This document shows, piece by piece, positions 41,806 to 56,700 of a DNA stretch of 64,000 nt. The notes beneath the pieces were generated by a model. That model saw nothing but the letters and a program-made list of their open reading frames with translations, did not search any database and had not been told where the DNA came from. Numbering within the stretch: the first letter of the stretch is position 1; each line of letters begins with the position of its first letter. A program made the position numbers and the translations under genes. The DNA is from Prochilodus magdalenae. Its lineage: Eukaryota; Chordata; Actinopteri; Characiformes; Prochilodontidae. Location of the stretch: positions 186,001 to 250,000 of the forward strand of contig JAMWET010000522.1 in the NCBI GenBank assembly GCA_024036415.1. The letters run 5' to 3'.

Positions 41806-44800
41806 GTGAGTGACCCTCATGTGCACCATAGACATATTGGTGGTGATCTGTTGGTGAGAATATGCTGTGGCGGGATAAGGCACAAATAAAACATCACTGT
41901 TTGGGTTTTCCAGTTCCGTCTAATGTTCCAATGAATGGCTACTTTATGATCAGGGTTTGTATGGTCGGTTCTGTTGCTCAGTGTACTAGAAGTACTGATT
42001 GCATCCACCCCCTGCTAGATAAAGTAGCATACACCACCGTGGCCAGTCCCCAATACAAACAGCACATGTTCGGTTTTGGATGCTGCTGGCTGACTAGCTA
42101 AACCAACCAGTATGAAATTCACCCATTAATGTCCAGCCATAAACACCTGACAACGAAGTCTAAATGAGCCGACCGTCATTAAAATGGATGAAATGTGTAT
42201 TTAACAGCAGGTCAGATTCAGTGTTCATCAGTCAAAGTTTAGTTCAGTAGAAAAGGCCTACAGACGCCCACATGAAGAGATCTTCACCATCCGTGATGTG
42301 CCTGTGGAGTTCACCAGCTGCACGGTCGAGTGAGGCTGAAACAGAGTAGAGTATGTTGTTATTTCAAGTTCTTTAAAAAATAAACTCTGAGAAAAATACA
42401 GCCCTAAAAACACAAAGAGGATGAAAACAGTCCAGCTGGGCCAGCAGACGCTTATCACCTCTCATACGGCTTCACAGCTGCATAAATAAATACAGCATGG
42501 CAAGAAGGACATCAGAGCCGGAGGCCTTGAGGAGGAATCTGACCTTAAAGACGTCACAGCTGTGACCACTAGTAATACTGACCCAGTCGGTATCATGCCG
42601 CAGACGTTACGGCTCAAACCTAGCTTAGGTGATTATTGTTGTTGTTGTTATTATTATTATTATTTTATACTTAATATTTATTGTATTTATTTATTTATAT
42701 TTATAATTTATTAATATGTATAATATTTATTTTATACTTATTATTATTATTTTTTTCATTTATTTATTTATTTTTAACTAAAATTATTACAGTAGACAGT
42801 ATGGGTGTCTGCAAGTGACGGCATTTACTTTAATTAATTACCTTTTTTTCAAACACCACCTACTTATTTACTTTACCTACATTAAGTAATTCTCTTATTT
42901 GTTTTATTTACATTACCTGCTTATTTGGTTACATTACTGAACTATTAACTTATTACTTTTATAACTGCATAACTTTCATAACTAAGCAACTTGAATGACA
43001 CACCTTTACTTGATTTTAATAACTTTACCTACTAGACTTGCGTATCTTACTTTACTAACGTTACTTTAGTAAATTTACCTACTTGAATTACCTTAATTTG
43101 TATACTAATGTACTTGTTAAATTTACTGGCACTACTTCATTTACCATGCTTATTTAATTTACTTGCCTTACCGTAATTACTAACTTTACTATCATTACAT
43201 ATTTGCTTTCTGTACTTACTTACATTACCTACTTATTTACTTACTTTACTCACTTCACCTACTTAATTACTTTTAATTATTTTTCACTTTTTAAATTATA
43301 ATTGCTTACTTTAGTTACATTACTAACTTTACTTACACTCTCTACTTAATAACTTGCATAAATGACATATATACTTACATAGCTTGCTTCTGTGTGGTCC
43401 CAGAATGCTGAATGCTTGTACCCGTTTTGTACACCTTTCTGAATGTTTTTGTTGTACATGTTTATGTATTTTGATGTTTTATGAATGATCAAAGGACAGT
43501 TTACTTACTCTAACCTGAGTCTGTATCCTGTCATTCTCAGTTTGAGTTATTCTGAGTAGACTTATTCTGTAGACTAAATGAATATCTCTGTTATTCAGAC
43601 CTGCATGTCCCCTATGACCTAACACATACACTGCACCTCCAGCGCACAGAGCTCAGTCTCGTACACGGGTTAGAGTAGCTGCAGCTGTGGGGCAGATTGT
43701 GGCGTGATTGTGCAAGTCTAATAGATGTACAGGAAGCGGGCAGGAAGCAGAAATGATGATGACACTACAGTGTATAAGAGAAGCCTACAGGGAGGTGATA
43801 TCAGTGATAACATTCCCCACACCTCATCAGACCTGAGGGTCCTGCAGCAAGGCCCGTGTAGAGCCGGTGATTTTCGCTGCTCATCTGATGGTGTGCTGTA
43901 GTTTTTCTTACCCAGATGGTGGCAGTGGATGTGTTATGTAAGAGGGTGTGTGAGCGTGTATACGAAATGAAAAAGGTCATCAGGAACAGCAGCGTTCATA
44001 AATCTCAATCTGACTGACAACGTCATCACAGTAAAGCTATTAATAAACACACCATTTTATTACTGACCCACCATCAGCACTGCCCACTAGTCAGAGACCA
44101 CCAAGCACATTATTCATGTTACACTGTCACACAGTAACCACCTTCACCTTCATTCCAGCTTCCATTCTTCTCAGGAGGCTCACTTTCAGTTCTTTAGAGG
44201 CACACCTCCAAAGTTCAGTCCTAAAAGCTGCTTCATCATTTTCTCCATCTTCTCGCCATCCGGATAACCCCAAATGTATTCATTGGTGTTAAGGTTCTGG
44301 ACTCTGGGGAGATCCGTCCATTGTTCTGAGAACACCAGCAGATTCTTTATTGGAGGTGTGTCTCCTTTCCTCAGTGAGAAGCTTCTTGAACAGCTATACC
44401 TCCTTTTAGACCTCCATAGCGTTGCGGTGTCTTCTCACAGTGAAAGGATGGACATAAGCATCTGTGGATGTTCTCAGATCTGAAGCAGGAGTGGAATTGG
44501 ATGTTCTCTCTCAGAGATGAAAGTGCTGGTTATCTGATAGGGACAGGATTGGTGGGTGTACCAGGACTTCCAGGTGGTTGTTAGGAATCCTGTTTTCTTT
44601 GTAGATGTTAATCAGTTTTTGAATTCCAGTTTTGGAGCTCCTGATTTCTTACATACTCTTTGCCTGTGCAAGTGGATTATTTTATATCATAGCCATAGCC
44701 GTCTCCTGAAAAATGAATCTCTCATATGCAAGGGCTATTTTGACTAGTAATGAAGGGGGTCTCTGACTTTCACACAGTGCTGTATTTCATTGTGTTTGTA

Positions 44801-47800
44801 CAATCTTAATTTCATATACTGTATATATAGATCATGGTGTGCTTACCAGACATCAGGTCAATAAGGCCCTGTTATGTTGATGTTTCGTGTTGATAATTGT
44901 TTGGGTTTTACTGTAATGGATTTGTCTGCTTCAGTTTATAAACACAGTATTTGTATTTACCTTTTGTCTGAAACACTCTCAGAGCTCCTGTATCTTTAAG
45001 CCCCGCCTCCCGATGCTAACAGCTTGCTCTAATTGGTCAGCTTGTTCACTCTGATCTGTTTGATCAACTGGTAGAGCAGCATCCAACTACAAGCTCTGCC
45101 CCCAAACCACTGTAGTTGTTCTTACAATGGTGTCAGTTCTGCCATTCAAATTTGATCCAGAGTCCGACCTTAAGTCTGGAAGAACAAGCTAGTAGATCTG
45201 CCTTCACAAGCAAGACTGGAGTGGACTGGTTTCAGAGTGGTCAGTTTTTACTGGTTTAGCTCACCAGCTTGCCAGTAGGTAAGCAATAAGGTTACAAGAT
45301 GTCACTATGTAACAGAGAAAAGGCTGGAATTCCAGCAAGTCATTTCAGGCAGCTGGGAAAGGTGGTTTCTATGGGACAGAGTTTCTCTCTCTGGTGTGTA
45401 CTTCAGGATTTGGAACTTTACAGAACATTTACATACACACAAACCTGTGACGCACTAAGGGAAGGAGCAAAAACAGAATGTGTAATATGTCCCATTTGAT
45501 GGAGGTCAGTTATGTCTGAATTTTACCACAGAGGGCTCAATCAAGCTTTTTATTCCAGGATGCCAGACAGAAGAATACAAAAAATCTACCATAGCTTATA
45601 TATTATGACTCCTGAATGATGATAATTCAGTTGCGCAACCAGATGCTATCAACTGATACATCACACTTGGCCGTTTATGTGATGTAAGTAAGGATGGGCC
45701 TCTACAGCACAGTCTGCAGAAACTGTAAGAATATTCAAGCTGCATGGGATGGATTATCACAGGACACCATTAGGAACCTCTACAACTCCATGTCGAGATG
45801 TCTGGCATGTTGGGCTAGCAAACATGGTGACCCAACGCCATACTGAGAGACACTACTTCTGTATGTGTAGCTCAATAAATATAATCCATGTCAGTCTAAA
45901 TGTATCATCATGTATTGTTCCTGGTGACCTTTATCTTCCTTCCCCATAGCACTGCAATCCCACACTTCCTTCTGGGTGCAGCTGTTGCTTTGATGGTGCG
46001 TGTATATTATTGATGGAATCTTTGGCAGTTGTTCCTGGTCCCAGTGTTTTTAAATAACATGCTTTTCATGAAATGAATAAATCTGTGTCTCACTATTAGT
46101 CAGTATAGAACACAACTCCTGCAGAAGTTCCAGACTGAATCACAGCTCTGTCTAATAAACACTCTGAATGTCATATGTAGTTATTATTCTAACACTGTGT
46201 TGTGGTGTGTGATTTTCACTGAGGCTGCTGATCATTTAAGGCTCCTCTGTCTGACCTGACAGAGCCAGCAGTACAGGAATACTCCAGTGGTTCCACTCTA
46301 ACCTGCTAAACTCATCAGCATCAGTAAATGTTCAGTCAGCGTTCAGAAAATAATTTATGATAGCAACCTAAAGACAGAATACCACCAAGAGAGGAAACGG
46401 ACTCATTCAGAGTGTTCGTGTGAAACGCTCTGTTCTAGAGTCAGAATGATTCATAGTGGTGGTCAATGGAACTAGACGTCTCACCCTCCTCTAAAAGCTC
46501 CCTCACAAAGTATTCACATGAGATGGTTATGAATATGCTGCCTGATGTCTGAGACTCTGTTTATGATAGATTTCAGCCTTAAACTCCATTCATGGTGGAG
46601 GGATGCATGCTGCAGGACACTGTGAGGCAAAAATAGTCCCCCAAAGAAAATGTATTTCCAGATTTTCCCATCATCAATATTCCATATAACACTCAGAGGA
46701 CATGTGTAAGTTCACTGGTGGTTTAGATAGTGTCTATATGTGTGCTGAAGACATGGAGACCCCTGGTTCCCATCACCACCACTGTAAATAACATCTGAAC
46801 TGTCATTGGCGATTCACATAGACTCTTCGCATGACACAGATCAGATAGATGATTCAAGATGATTTGTCCGGATGTGAATGGCATATAATTACATCCACAT
46901 GTACGTGATCAATTATGTAATGAATAGACCTCCTAGGTGACGTAGTATTTTGTTGGCAGAATGTTTTATTACGTTTATTTACACACTGCCCATTGACTTC
47001 TATTATGTTTATATATGGAATGTTTATTTACATGCTGCCTATTGTTTTCATTATAACTGATTTGTGTCAGTGGAATTTCTGTTGTTCAGGGGAACGTGTT
47101 GGAATTGTTGTCTGTGTTAATCGGCCCTGCAGCACAGATGCAGCAGATAGGGATTAGTATGGGGAAACAGTGGAGTGTTCCTTTAATACCACAGGCAGGA
47201 TTTTCAGAAACAGCCGCACCGCTGGGCTGGGATTAGCTGTGAGTTACTGAAACAGCTGTGTTATTAATAGCCAGCGTCCATGCTCTGAAGGGAGGGGCAG
47301 CGATGGGCTTTGTTTGGAGTGTTTGTATTGTTCAGGAGAGTTAGTTATTGGATCTTTCCGGTGTTTGTCGTTTTAGGTGCAGGAGTATAAATGCTTTTTG
47401 TACACAAACATTTCTGATCCCCATTTTGCTTTACCCTGTGTTTTTTTTTTTATGCCGAGCTGTTCGTATATCACTGCTACAGGAATTCCACTGCATTGCT
47501 AGTGTGCAGGAAGAGAGTGTAGCTACTTTGTTGACATCCTCTAGTACTTCATCAGAGAAGACATGTGCACACAACAGTTCGCTTCCGGTCTGATGTGCAG
47601 GTTAGGGCTCTGCTGAAGATGAGACAAACTGCAGACTGGTTGTTGTGTTCATGAGCGTGATGAAGGCGGGCAGCAGGCCTGAGTAAGGTCTACAAATAAT
47701 TAGCCCAGTACTAAAGTAGATCCCCAACGTAAACCTTTCCTCCCTTTAGACCTCCACTGGAGTAAAAGCACGAAAGTATTTACCTTCAAATGTACTTACG

Positions 47801-50800
47801 TATGGAGAGTAACAGCAGCATGATTTATTATGGCTCTAATGTCCTATTTGCATTTCTGGAACCAGACTCTTCATCAGCTCAATTTAGTTAAAGAGACGCT
47901 AGTGTCTCTCTCGGTCCACCAGTCTTTAATAGAAGCTCATTAATTGACCTTTTGTGAGCTTCTCCTGGTGTGGGTTCAGGGTATCTTGTGTGCTGGCAGT
48001 GCTGTCTGCAGAATAGACGTCCAACCGTCACTCAGGAGCTCAGCTGTAGATCTCCTAGATGTACAATTTGGTTCTATAGCTCGTCATGGGAAGACCAACA
48101 TACCTTAGAGCTCATGTTCTCAGTGTTTAAATGGTTCTCTGAAGTTCTAGATAGAAGGTAAGTGACTATGCTCACCCAGATGTGGTTCCCCATGTACGTG
48201 AGACCCCACCCCCGATGGTCACACAAACATGTGGAAATAAAGTAAATGTGCCTCATACTATTTAATTAGCTATGCTAGTTACTTGGAGCTAATGCTAGTA
48301 GCTAACGTTACCTATACTAGCTACTGGCTTTCAACACACAGTAGATTAAGCTGGCATTCACGGATACATTCACACAGCATGGCTGCTACTTACAGGTGGG
48401 TTTCCATCAGTTCTGTTTCTTCACAGCCCATTACATCACCCTCTCGCCCACTAGCAGGCGGTTGTGTACACATGCTCTTTTCTTCCCTCTCTGCTGTAAA
48501 CAGCTCTGAGAGGTTCTCTGTACATTTACCCTTATTTAACTACCCGCTCTGTAAGTGTTCTCCCCCCTCAGGAAACTCCTCCACCTTCCACATAAATGCG
48601 GTTCATACCTTATTGACATTATTTACTCGGAGCAGATCCGCATGGAGGAAGGGCTCTTTAGGCTGAGGGACAAGTACCGTGTATGGTTCTATAAGCCCCA
48701 GAAAGGGGAGAAAGGGTTCTGTTATTGTGAGGATGTCAAGATGGTAGTAGTAGCAGAACACTTCTTCTCTTTCTGGGGCTTTAAAGAAGCATCTACAGCA
48801 CATTCTCCAAATATTAGAAGAACCCTGTCACCATGCATGGAACCATTTAAGCATGCAAGTTCTCTTTATTGAAGAACCCATGTTTTTTTTGTTTGTTTTT
48901 TTTAAAGTGTGCTGCAATAAAAAGTTTTATGAGGTCAGGCTTGGTTCTAGGTTGTGTAATATTTGGTGTTAAGTATAAACAAGGACTGAAGCACACTAGC
49001 GTTACTAAACCCAGTAGCAGCTGTCCTGATTCTTTTGCTGCATGTATGTTGTTCCCCATTCGGCAAACAGCCAATAGTTTTGAACACAATGACATTATTA
49101 TAACAACACTATTACAACACTAGTGTTATTGCATCATAACATATTGCTGGTATATCACATTAAAACAATGACACTATTACAGCTCAATAACACTATTATA
49201 ACACATGAACACTTATATGCTGAAAACACTAATGCTATTACCCAGGACACAGGCTCAACCTTTACAGTGCAGTTCCTCAGTCACTCAGTGCCATGTGTTA
49301 CTATGATGTAATCACAGCCTGAAATGCTGATGCTGAACAGTTGAGTTCCTGTTTTATCCACATCCCAAAATGCAATGTTGGCATTTCATGTTGGTTGTAG
49401 TAGGATGTTTCCAGCACAGCCCACAACTCAAATCCGAAGATGTTGCTTTGGAATGAACACCCTGCAGCCTCATCAGCTCTTTATAGATGCGACTGGGCAT
49501 TCTGGCTGGGTTTAGTCTGCACTTCACTCCATGTTTATAGGCAGTAATGAGTCATATAGTTTTAGAAACCACTAAATCAAGTTTATTAGAGATCATGAAC
49601 AGCAACAGTGTGCAGCTGCTGCTATCAGTAGCATTGTGCCCATCAGTGAGTTGAGCTGGCTCACTGCTGTACTAGCTGTGTAAATAAGAGTGTTGGTTAA
49701 ACCAGACTGTGGGCTGACTAGGCCGATTCCTAACAGTGCATGTGAGCGTGTGAGGTCCTGGCCGAGTGGCTCGCTGTCCTGAGCTGTATTAATTTTAGTC
49801 CAGGATAAAGTGGGTCAGGTAGAGAGCAGGTCTCTGCTGAGATGCAGGAATCAGGCCAGCAAGCACACATGCTCAGCGGAGGAGGAACACTGAGATCCGA
49901 GAGGCAAAGGGAGCCTCTCTGAGACCCTAACGATCACCCAGCCAATAATCCTGCACACCCACCGTACTGAATGTGCAGCATGCTGACTTAAACCCAACAC
50001 GGCTCTTCTTAAAGGCACCACGTCTAACAACTAACATGCCGGCTATGAGTAAACAACAGGTTTTCAGATGAGAGCATCAACACTGTTAACACAAAACTAT
50101 TACAACACTAACACTGACAGCCCTGACACTGTTCCAACACTACTGACACAATTAGAACACTACTACAACACTAACACTATTAGATCACTATTATAACACA
50201 ATGAGACTAATACAACACTAACATTAACGGTCCTAACTCCATTACAACACTAACATATACAGCACTAACATTATTGTAACACTGTTATAACATATTAATT
50301 ATTATTACAACATAAATTATTACTACACATTACTAGAAACATTATTATTACATTATTAACACTGCTAGTACAGTGCAATAATGCTGTTATAGTGCTAACA
50401 CACGAATAGGAACGCTAAAGCTATTGCAGCTGTAATACTCTTGCAACAACACTAACTAACCCTTTCACATATTACTGATACTATTATAATACAACAGCAT
50501 TATAACCCAGCAATAACACTAACATGATAACAATGCAACAATGCAACACAAGCTGTTACACCAACTCTATTACAACACATCAGTATTACAACTAACACAT
50601 TACAACACAACTAATGTTATTACAACACTGATAGTATTACAATACCAATAACACAATTGCAGCACTAACGTTATTACAGCGGAACACTGATACAGTATAA
50701 TAACACTATTATAGCCCTAATTAGCAGTAAATTAGCTAGTAAGTGAAGCGCTTCATTCAGGTTTCACTGAACGAACAAGGCCTTAAACCCCCAACACGTT

Positions 50801-53642
50801 CCTCAAACGCCAAGTGATGTGACCAGTTAACACTATCTCACTCCACCCGCAGGAGCCGTACCACATGACTCGCTCCCGTATCCTCTTCTTCATACAGCTG
50901 AACATCACATGGTGAGTGTGGTGGAAACAGTCACGGCAGGAGGTCAGCTGTTTATTACTGATCATGTGACACTTCCGTCGGACTGTTGAAGTGGTGTCGA
51001 CAGCCAGTCAGAGCCTGGTAGGGTCTAATAGGTGTGTTCCTGGGGTCCATCTGGAACGTCTGAAAGCCCCTCTAGAGTGGTGGTATTACCCTGAAGCTGC
51101 AGTTAGACCGGACACATGCTCATAAACACAGCTGGACCCAGGTACCGGGTCAGTGGTCCTGGAATGTGGCTGTTGGAATGTCTCTGAACTTTTCTGTGTA
51201 CCACAGAGGTGACTGGTGTTGGTGTAGATGCTGTGGGTTGGAAAAGCGTGGAAATGTGGTTCCTGGTGTGTAACGCTGAGTGACGTAGCACGCTAAGCTA
51301 CCAGTTACTCTATAAAAAGCTCAGCCTGCTGAGGGAACATGCTGTCCTATACAGTCAGGTCCAGGAATATGTGGATGTAGGCAAAGTCATTGTTATCTTA
51401 GCTGATATGATGCGTATTAGAGGTGGAATTATATAATGAATATGAGCCCCATTTTCAGGGGTAAGTTTAACTGTCATCATTGCAGTCCGTGACTGAGGTC
51501 TACAGGCCACAGACGTCACCGGACACTGGGTCTCATCCCTGCTGTGTGTGTTGCTATTGTTGGGCGTTTGTAATTGAAAGGCATCTTGAGTAGGACTAAG
51601 GTCAGGTATTTGTCTTGGACACTGCATGTCATTCTCCTCCATCTCCTCCACTTTGAAGGGCGGTCCAATAAATTTTGAAGCTGAATCTGCGCAGATGATG
51701 CAGCCATTAACATTTCAGAATTCATTCTGCTGCTGTTCTCCACAATCACTCCATTCATAAACACAGGAGAACCAGCAGGTAGGCTGCAATACAGGCAAAC
51801 GCCTTTACACTACCACCACCATGCATTACAGACGATGTGGTGTGCTCCTTCCCCTCTCTACAGCCTTCTCTTCCTGTCAGGTCAGGTACTGTTTTAAACA
51901 TTGCTGTGAGGATTTGATTGAGTATTAGTAAGGTCAGGTGCTGATGTTGGAACATTGCTGTGAGGACTTGATTGAGCATTATTGAAGACTGCTGGGAGAG
52001 ATGTACCCCTTTATATCATGCTTGATGGTGGTCTTAGGCTCATGTGTGGCTGTGTTTGTATTGGGTCAGTGCTGTTCTAAACCAATAGTTTTCTCTCCTT
52101 TCATGTTGGAGGGATACAGGCTGCAGGGCGCTGTAAGGTAAAAGAGTCCCCCCCCACACCTCACACCAAACCCGCTCTCAATCACATTGTTTATACTGCA
52201 CACCAAACCCACTCTCACTCACTCTGTTTATACCCCACACCAAACCCACTCTCAATCACTCTGTTTATACCTCACACTAAACCCACTCTCAATTTCTCTA
52301 ACTCTGATGGTATATGCTATTTGCTCATTAGAAGAGCTGTCTGGATACTTTTGTATGTCTTCCAACAGTCCAAGCAAACAGACTCAGTTCGGACTGTGGC
52401 GCAGGTCTGCTGGGGACGTTTCTGTGCTTTGCTCTGTTTTCAGTGGTGCGTTTGAGTCATTAGTTCCTTTTTGGGGATGTTGCAGAGCTGCCAACAGTAA
52501 ACTGTTCTAAAATCTGTTTGGTGTTAGGTTGATCGGTGTGTGTTGGAAAGCACTTGCGCTCTACTACGATCCAACTTCTGCGTCAGATCTGTCCTGTAAT
52601 GTGGGCTCCAGGTTTTCTGGGGCTTTATCAGCAGGAGATTAGCTTAGCTGTTCATTCCCAGAACAATGCCATTCTGTGTCGGCTCTGAATGACTAAACTT
52701 GACACATTTTATTGACTTTGTAGCCGGCAGTCTGCTTAGCCTTGAATAATTACATTTTATCCCAACTTCACATCAAATAACTCTCTCTCGTCTCGGTTTC
52801 AGAGCTTTTTGTTACTGTTTAAAGCCTGTGTTTTTCAAAGCATGAGTATGAAGTCATTCTGACAGACTGTAATATGCTACAGGAAGTGTAGGGGGCAAAA
52901 TGACTTTTATTGACTTTTATGGCCTTTGATTTATTTGCTTTTGCTGGTAATAATTGTTATAATTTGACATATTTAAAAATGGTATAAACTGTCCTGTACT
53001 TTTATCTGACCCTATGATTCACACTGTCCAGTAAACCAGCAGTAACATCTCCTGTGAGTTAAGCTGTGCTAGTTATGGGGAGTGTCCACTTATCAGTGTT
53101 TGTGGTTACAGGTGAGCGTTGCTAACAGCAAATCTCCCCAAACAGTGAAACGTGTTCCCAGCAGGGACCATGCAGACTCCATATTCAATTACTAATAACT
53201 AATGCAGCTGAAACCTCAGTGGCTTTAGAGGCATGTGGTCTGGAGTTTAACACTCATCAGCTGTGTAATGTGTAGAATAGCTAATGCGCTAACTAGCATA
53301 CTTGCTACAGGCTAGCCAGCTGTTTAATGCTGTTTCAGGGCAAGTGTTACACGGTCAGCAGGTTAATGTGAGTTACTGAATGTTTTTCTCAGCGGTAGAA
53401 ACTGTGTACCGAGTTGGTCAGTCCTGTACAGACACTCTGCACATGGGTCTCTAACTCCTGCTGTCTGTCAGCCTGACCTCAGCTTCACACCGGGGCCTTC
53501 GCCCTCTGGGATGTTTCTGGATAAACAAGAGTGACCTTAACCACCGTCAGCACACACTCACTCACACACACACACTCACACACACACTCTTACACACTCG
53601 CATACACACACTCACTCACACACACACACACACTCTCTCTCT

Positions 53643-53673
<31 letters not shown>

Positions 53674-53750
53674 TCTCTTATACACACACAAAATCGCACA
53701 CTCTCATACACACACACACACAGTCACACACACACTCTTACACTCTCTCG

Positions 53751-53798
<48 letters not shown>

Positions 53799-56700
53799 CA
53801 CACTCTCTCACACACTCACATACACACACTCTCTCTCTCTCTCTCACACACACACGCATACACACTCTCTCACACACTCTCTCTCACACACACTCTTACA
53901 CTCACACACAAAATCGCACACACTCTTACACAAACACACTCACTCTCTCTTTTACACACACACACACTCTTACGCTCTCTCTCGCTCTCACACACACACA
54001 CACACACAGTCACACACTCTCTCTCTTTCTCTCTCTTACACACACTCACTATCTCTCTCACACACTCACACACATACACACACACACAAACACTCTCTCT
54101 CTCTCTCACACTCACACACACACACATACACACACTCTCCTACACACAGACACACACTCTCTCTCTCACACACACACACTCACACACAGACTCTCTTACA
54201 CACAGACACACACTCTCTCTCTCACACACACACAGACTCTCTTACACACAGACACACACTCTCTCTCTCACACACACACACTCACACACAGACTCTCTTA
54301 CACACAGACACACACTCTCTCTCTCACACACACACACTCACACACACACTCTCTCTCTCTTACAGACATACTTACTCTCTCTCACACACACACTCTTACA
54401 CAAACACACTCACTCTCTCTTTTACACACACACACACTCTTACACTCTTTCTCGCTCTCTCACACACACACACAGTCACACACTCTCTCTCTCTTACACA
54501 CTCTCTCTTTCTCTCTCTTACACACACACTCACTATCTCTCTCACACACATACACACACACAAACACTCTCTCTCTCTCTTACACACACACACTCACACA
54601 CACACACTCTCTTTTACACACAGACACACACTGTCTTTCTCTCACACACACTCACACACTCTCTCTTTTACACACACACATACTCTCTCTCACACACACA
54701 CTTTCTCTCTCTTTCTCACTCACATGCACGCACGCACGCACACACGCACACACACACTTTCTCTCTCTCTTTCTCTATCCCTCCCTTTCTCTCCCTATCT
54801 CCTTATCTCCCTCCCCCTCTCTCTCTCTTTCTCCCTCTCTCTGTAGTGTCCTGATGATGGAGAATCTGTTTATCCACAGTTATTATATTTTATGAAGATG
54901 AGTAGGTAACCGGTGAAACTCATCTTCTGCTAAACCAAACAGGAAACAGTATTTAAATATAAAGCCCACTAAATCAGTCCTGTAACAGGCCTACAGTCCT
55001 CCCCCAGCCCGACAGGCCTGACAGAACATCAGGTAAACATATTCACCTGCAGCATCGAGCTGGAGTCAGGCTCAGCTCCAGACGAGTCATCTCTTTCTGA
55101 GCACTGAACCAGGCTAAGTGTTAATGCTACAGTCTTTTAATTAACAAGCTAACAGAATTAATTATGCTCCTGTTAAACACTAAACAGTGATGCTCAGTAG
55201 CTTACTCCACACACTGTGTGGCCCAAAGTATGTGGACACCTGGTCATCACTTCTATATGAGCCTGTTTTGTGTCCATTCGTTTTAAACTGCATTTCAAAT
55301 TTTGGATGAGACTCACAATCGATGTTCCAGTTCATTCCAAAGGTGTTCGGCGGGGTTGAGGTCAGGGTTCTGTACACCAAACTTCCCCAAACTGCTGCAC
55401 ACAGCTGGAAGCGTATATCTGTGTCTTTGTATGGTGCAGCATTAACACCACCCTTCAATGGAACTAGGAAGTCCCCACAAACCATTATCCCCCCTCCCCC
55501 AAACTTTACTGTGGGCACTCTGCATTCTGCATAGCTGCAAAGGGTGTGAAGGCTGACAATATAGTATGGCAATATAGTATGTTAGCGTTGCTGCAACCAG
55601 TAGCAGTCCTGTCTAAAGTTACCAGGCAACGGTGTGTTCATTATTATGATGGTGTTTATAAATGCCCACTGATTAAAGGAGATGTGGAGGCTTGCCTTTA
55701 CACATGATTCATGCCTCATTAAATAAATCCACCCCTTAAGTCCCTTACACTCTAAATTATACTTATCCATGTTCTGGTGCTTCTGCTAATTATCAACAGG
55801 ATTATCTTGAATAAACTGGAAAAATCAATATATCAGAAATTCGCCAGTCCGTCCTACAACACCGCACTCGCGTTCCAGCAGAAGGAAGGGAAGCTCACAC
55901 AGTGCAGTTTCATCCAGGATGGAGGAAGTAACACCCTCTACTTTACACACCACTATATTTCACCAACCGACAGCGGGCCACTCCCAAAAACAGTTATTAA
56001 TGCAGAGTGAAGATAACAGGGACACTTTAATATCAAACCACACTGCTGTATTTACAACCCAGTCTAAAAACACCTGAGGGCTTTATCTGGCAAGCTGTTT
56101 ATTTATATGAGCTGTAAACATTTATTAGTTCAAATGAACTCCAGCTCCACTTACCATATAGGAGTGCCTTGTGGTTCCCACCATGGTCCCACAGGACCAC
56201 CAAAGAGCAGGTATTATTTGGGTGTGGGGGGTGGAACACCTACGGAAGCATAGCTCAAGATTAGGAGTGCCCACTTTACATGTGGGGAAGAGAGGTGTGG
56301 TGGAGTATATCAGTCAGTTATTAGACCTTGGGAAGATGGTTCATTTAGCATCTCCGGTTCACCTGACTCCATGTCTTTGAACTGTGTGAGAAAACCCACT
56401 TTGCAATTGGTAAGGAAGATAAATGTTACCAGGAACAAAAAACGATGATACATTTAGACAGATATGAACAATATTATTGAGCTACACATACAGAAATAGT
56501 GTCTCTCAGTATGGGGCTGGGCCGCCATGTTTGCTAACCCCACATGCCAGACATCTTGGAGTTGTAGAGGTTCCTAATGGTGTCCTGTGATAATCCATCC
56601 CATGCAGCTTGAATATTCTCACACAGTCCCTGCAGATGGTGTGGTAGGTGTGAAGGAGGAGTGAGGCATACAACAAGACATATGCGGGACTCATGACTGA

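Noticed and set aside
53531..54895. 454-codon frame rich in His/Thr/Ser/Leu
   Set aside because: It is a CA/CT microsatellite translation.
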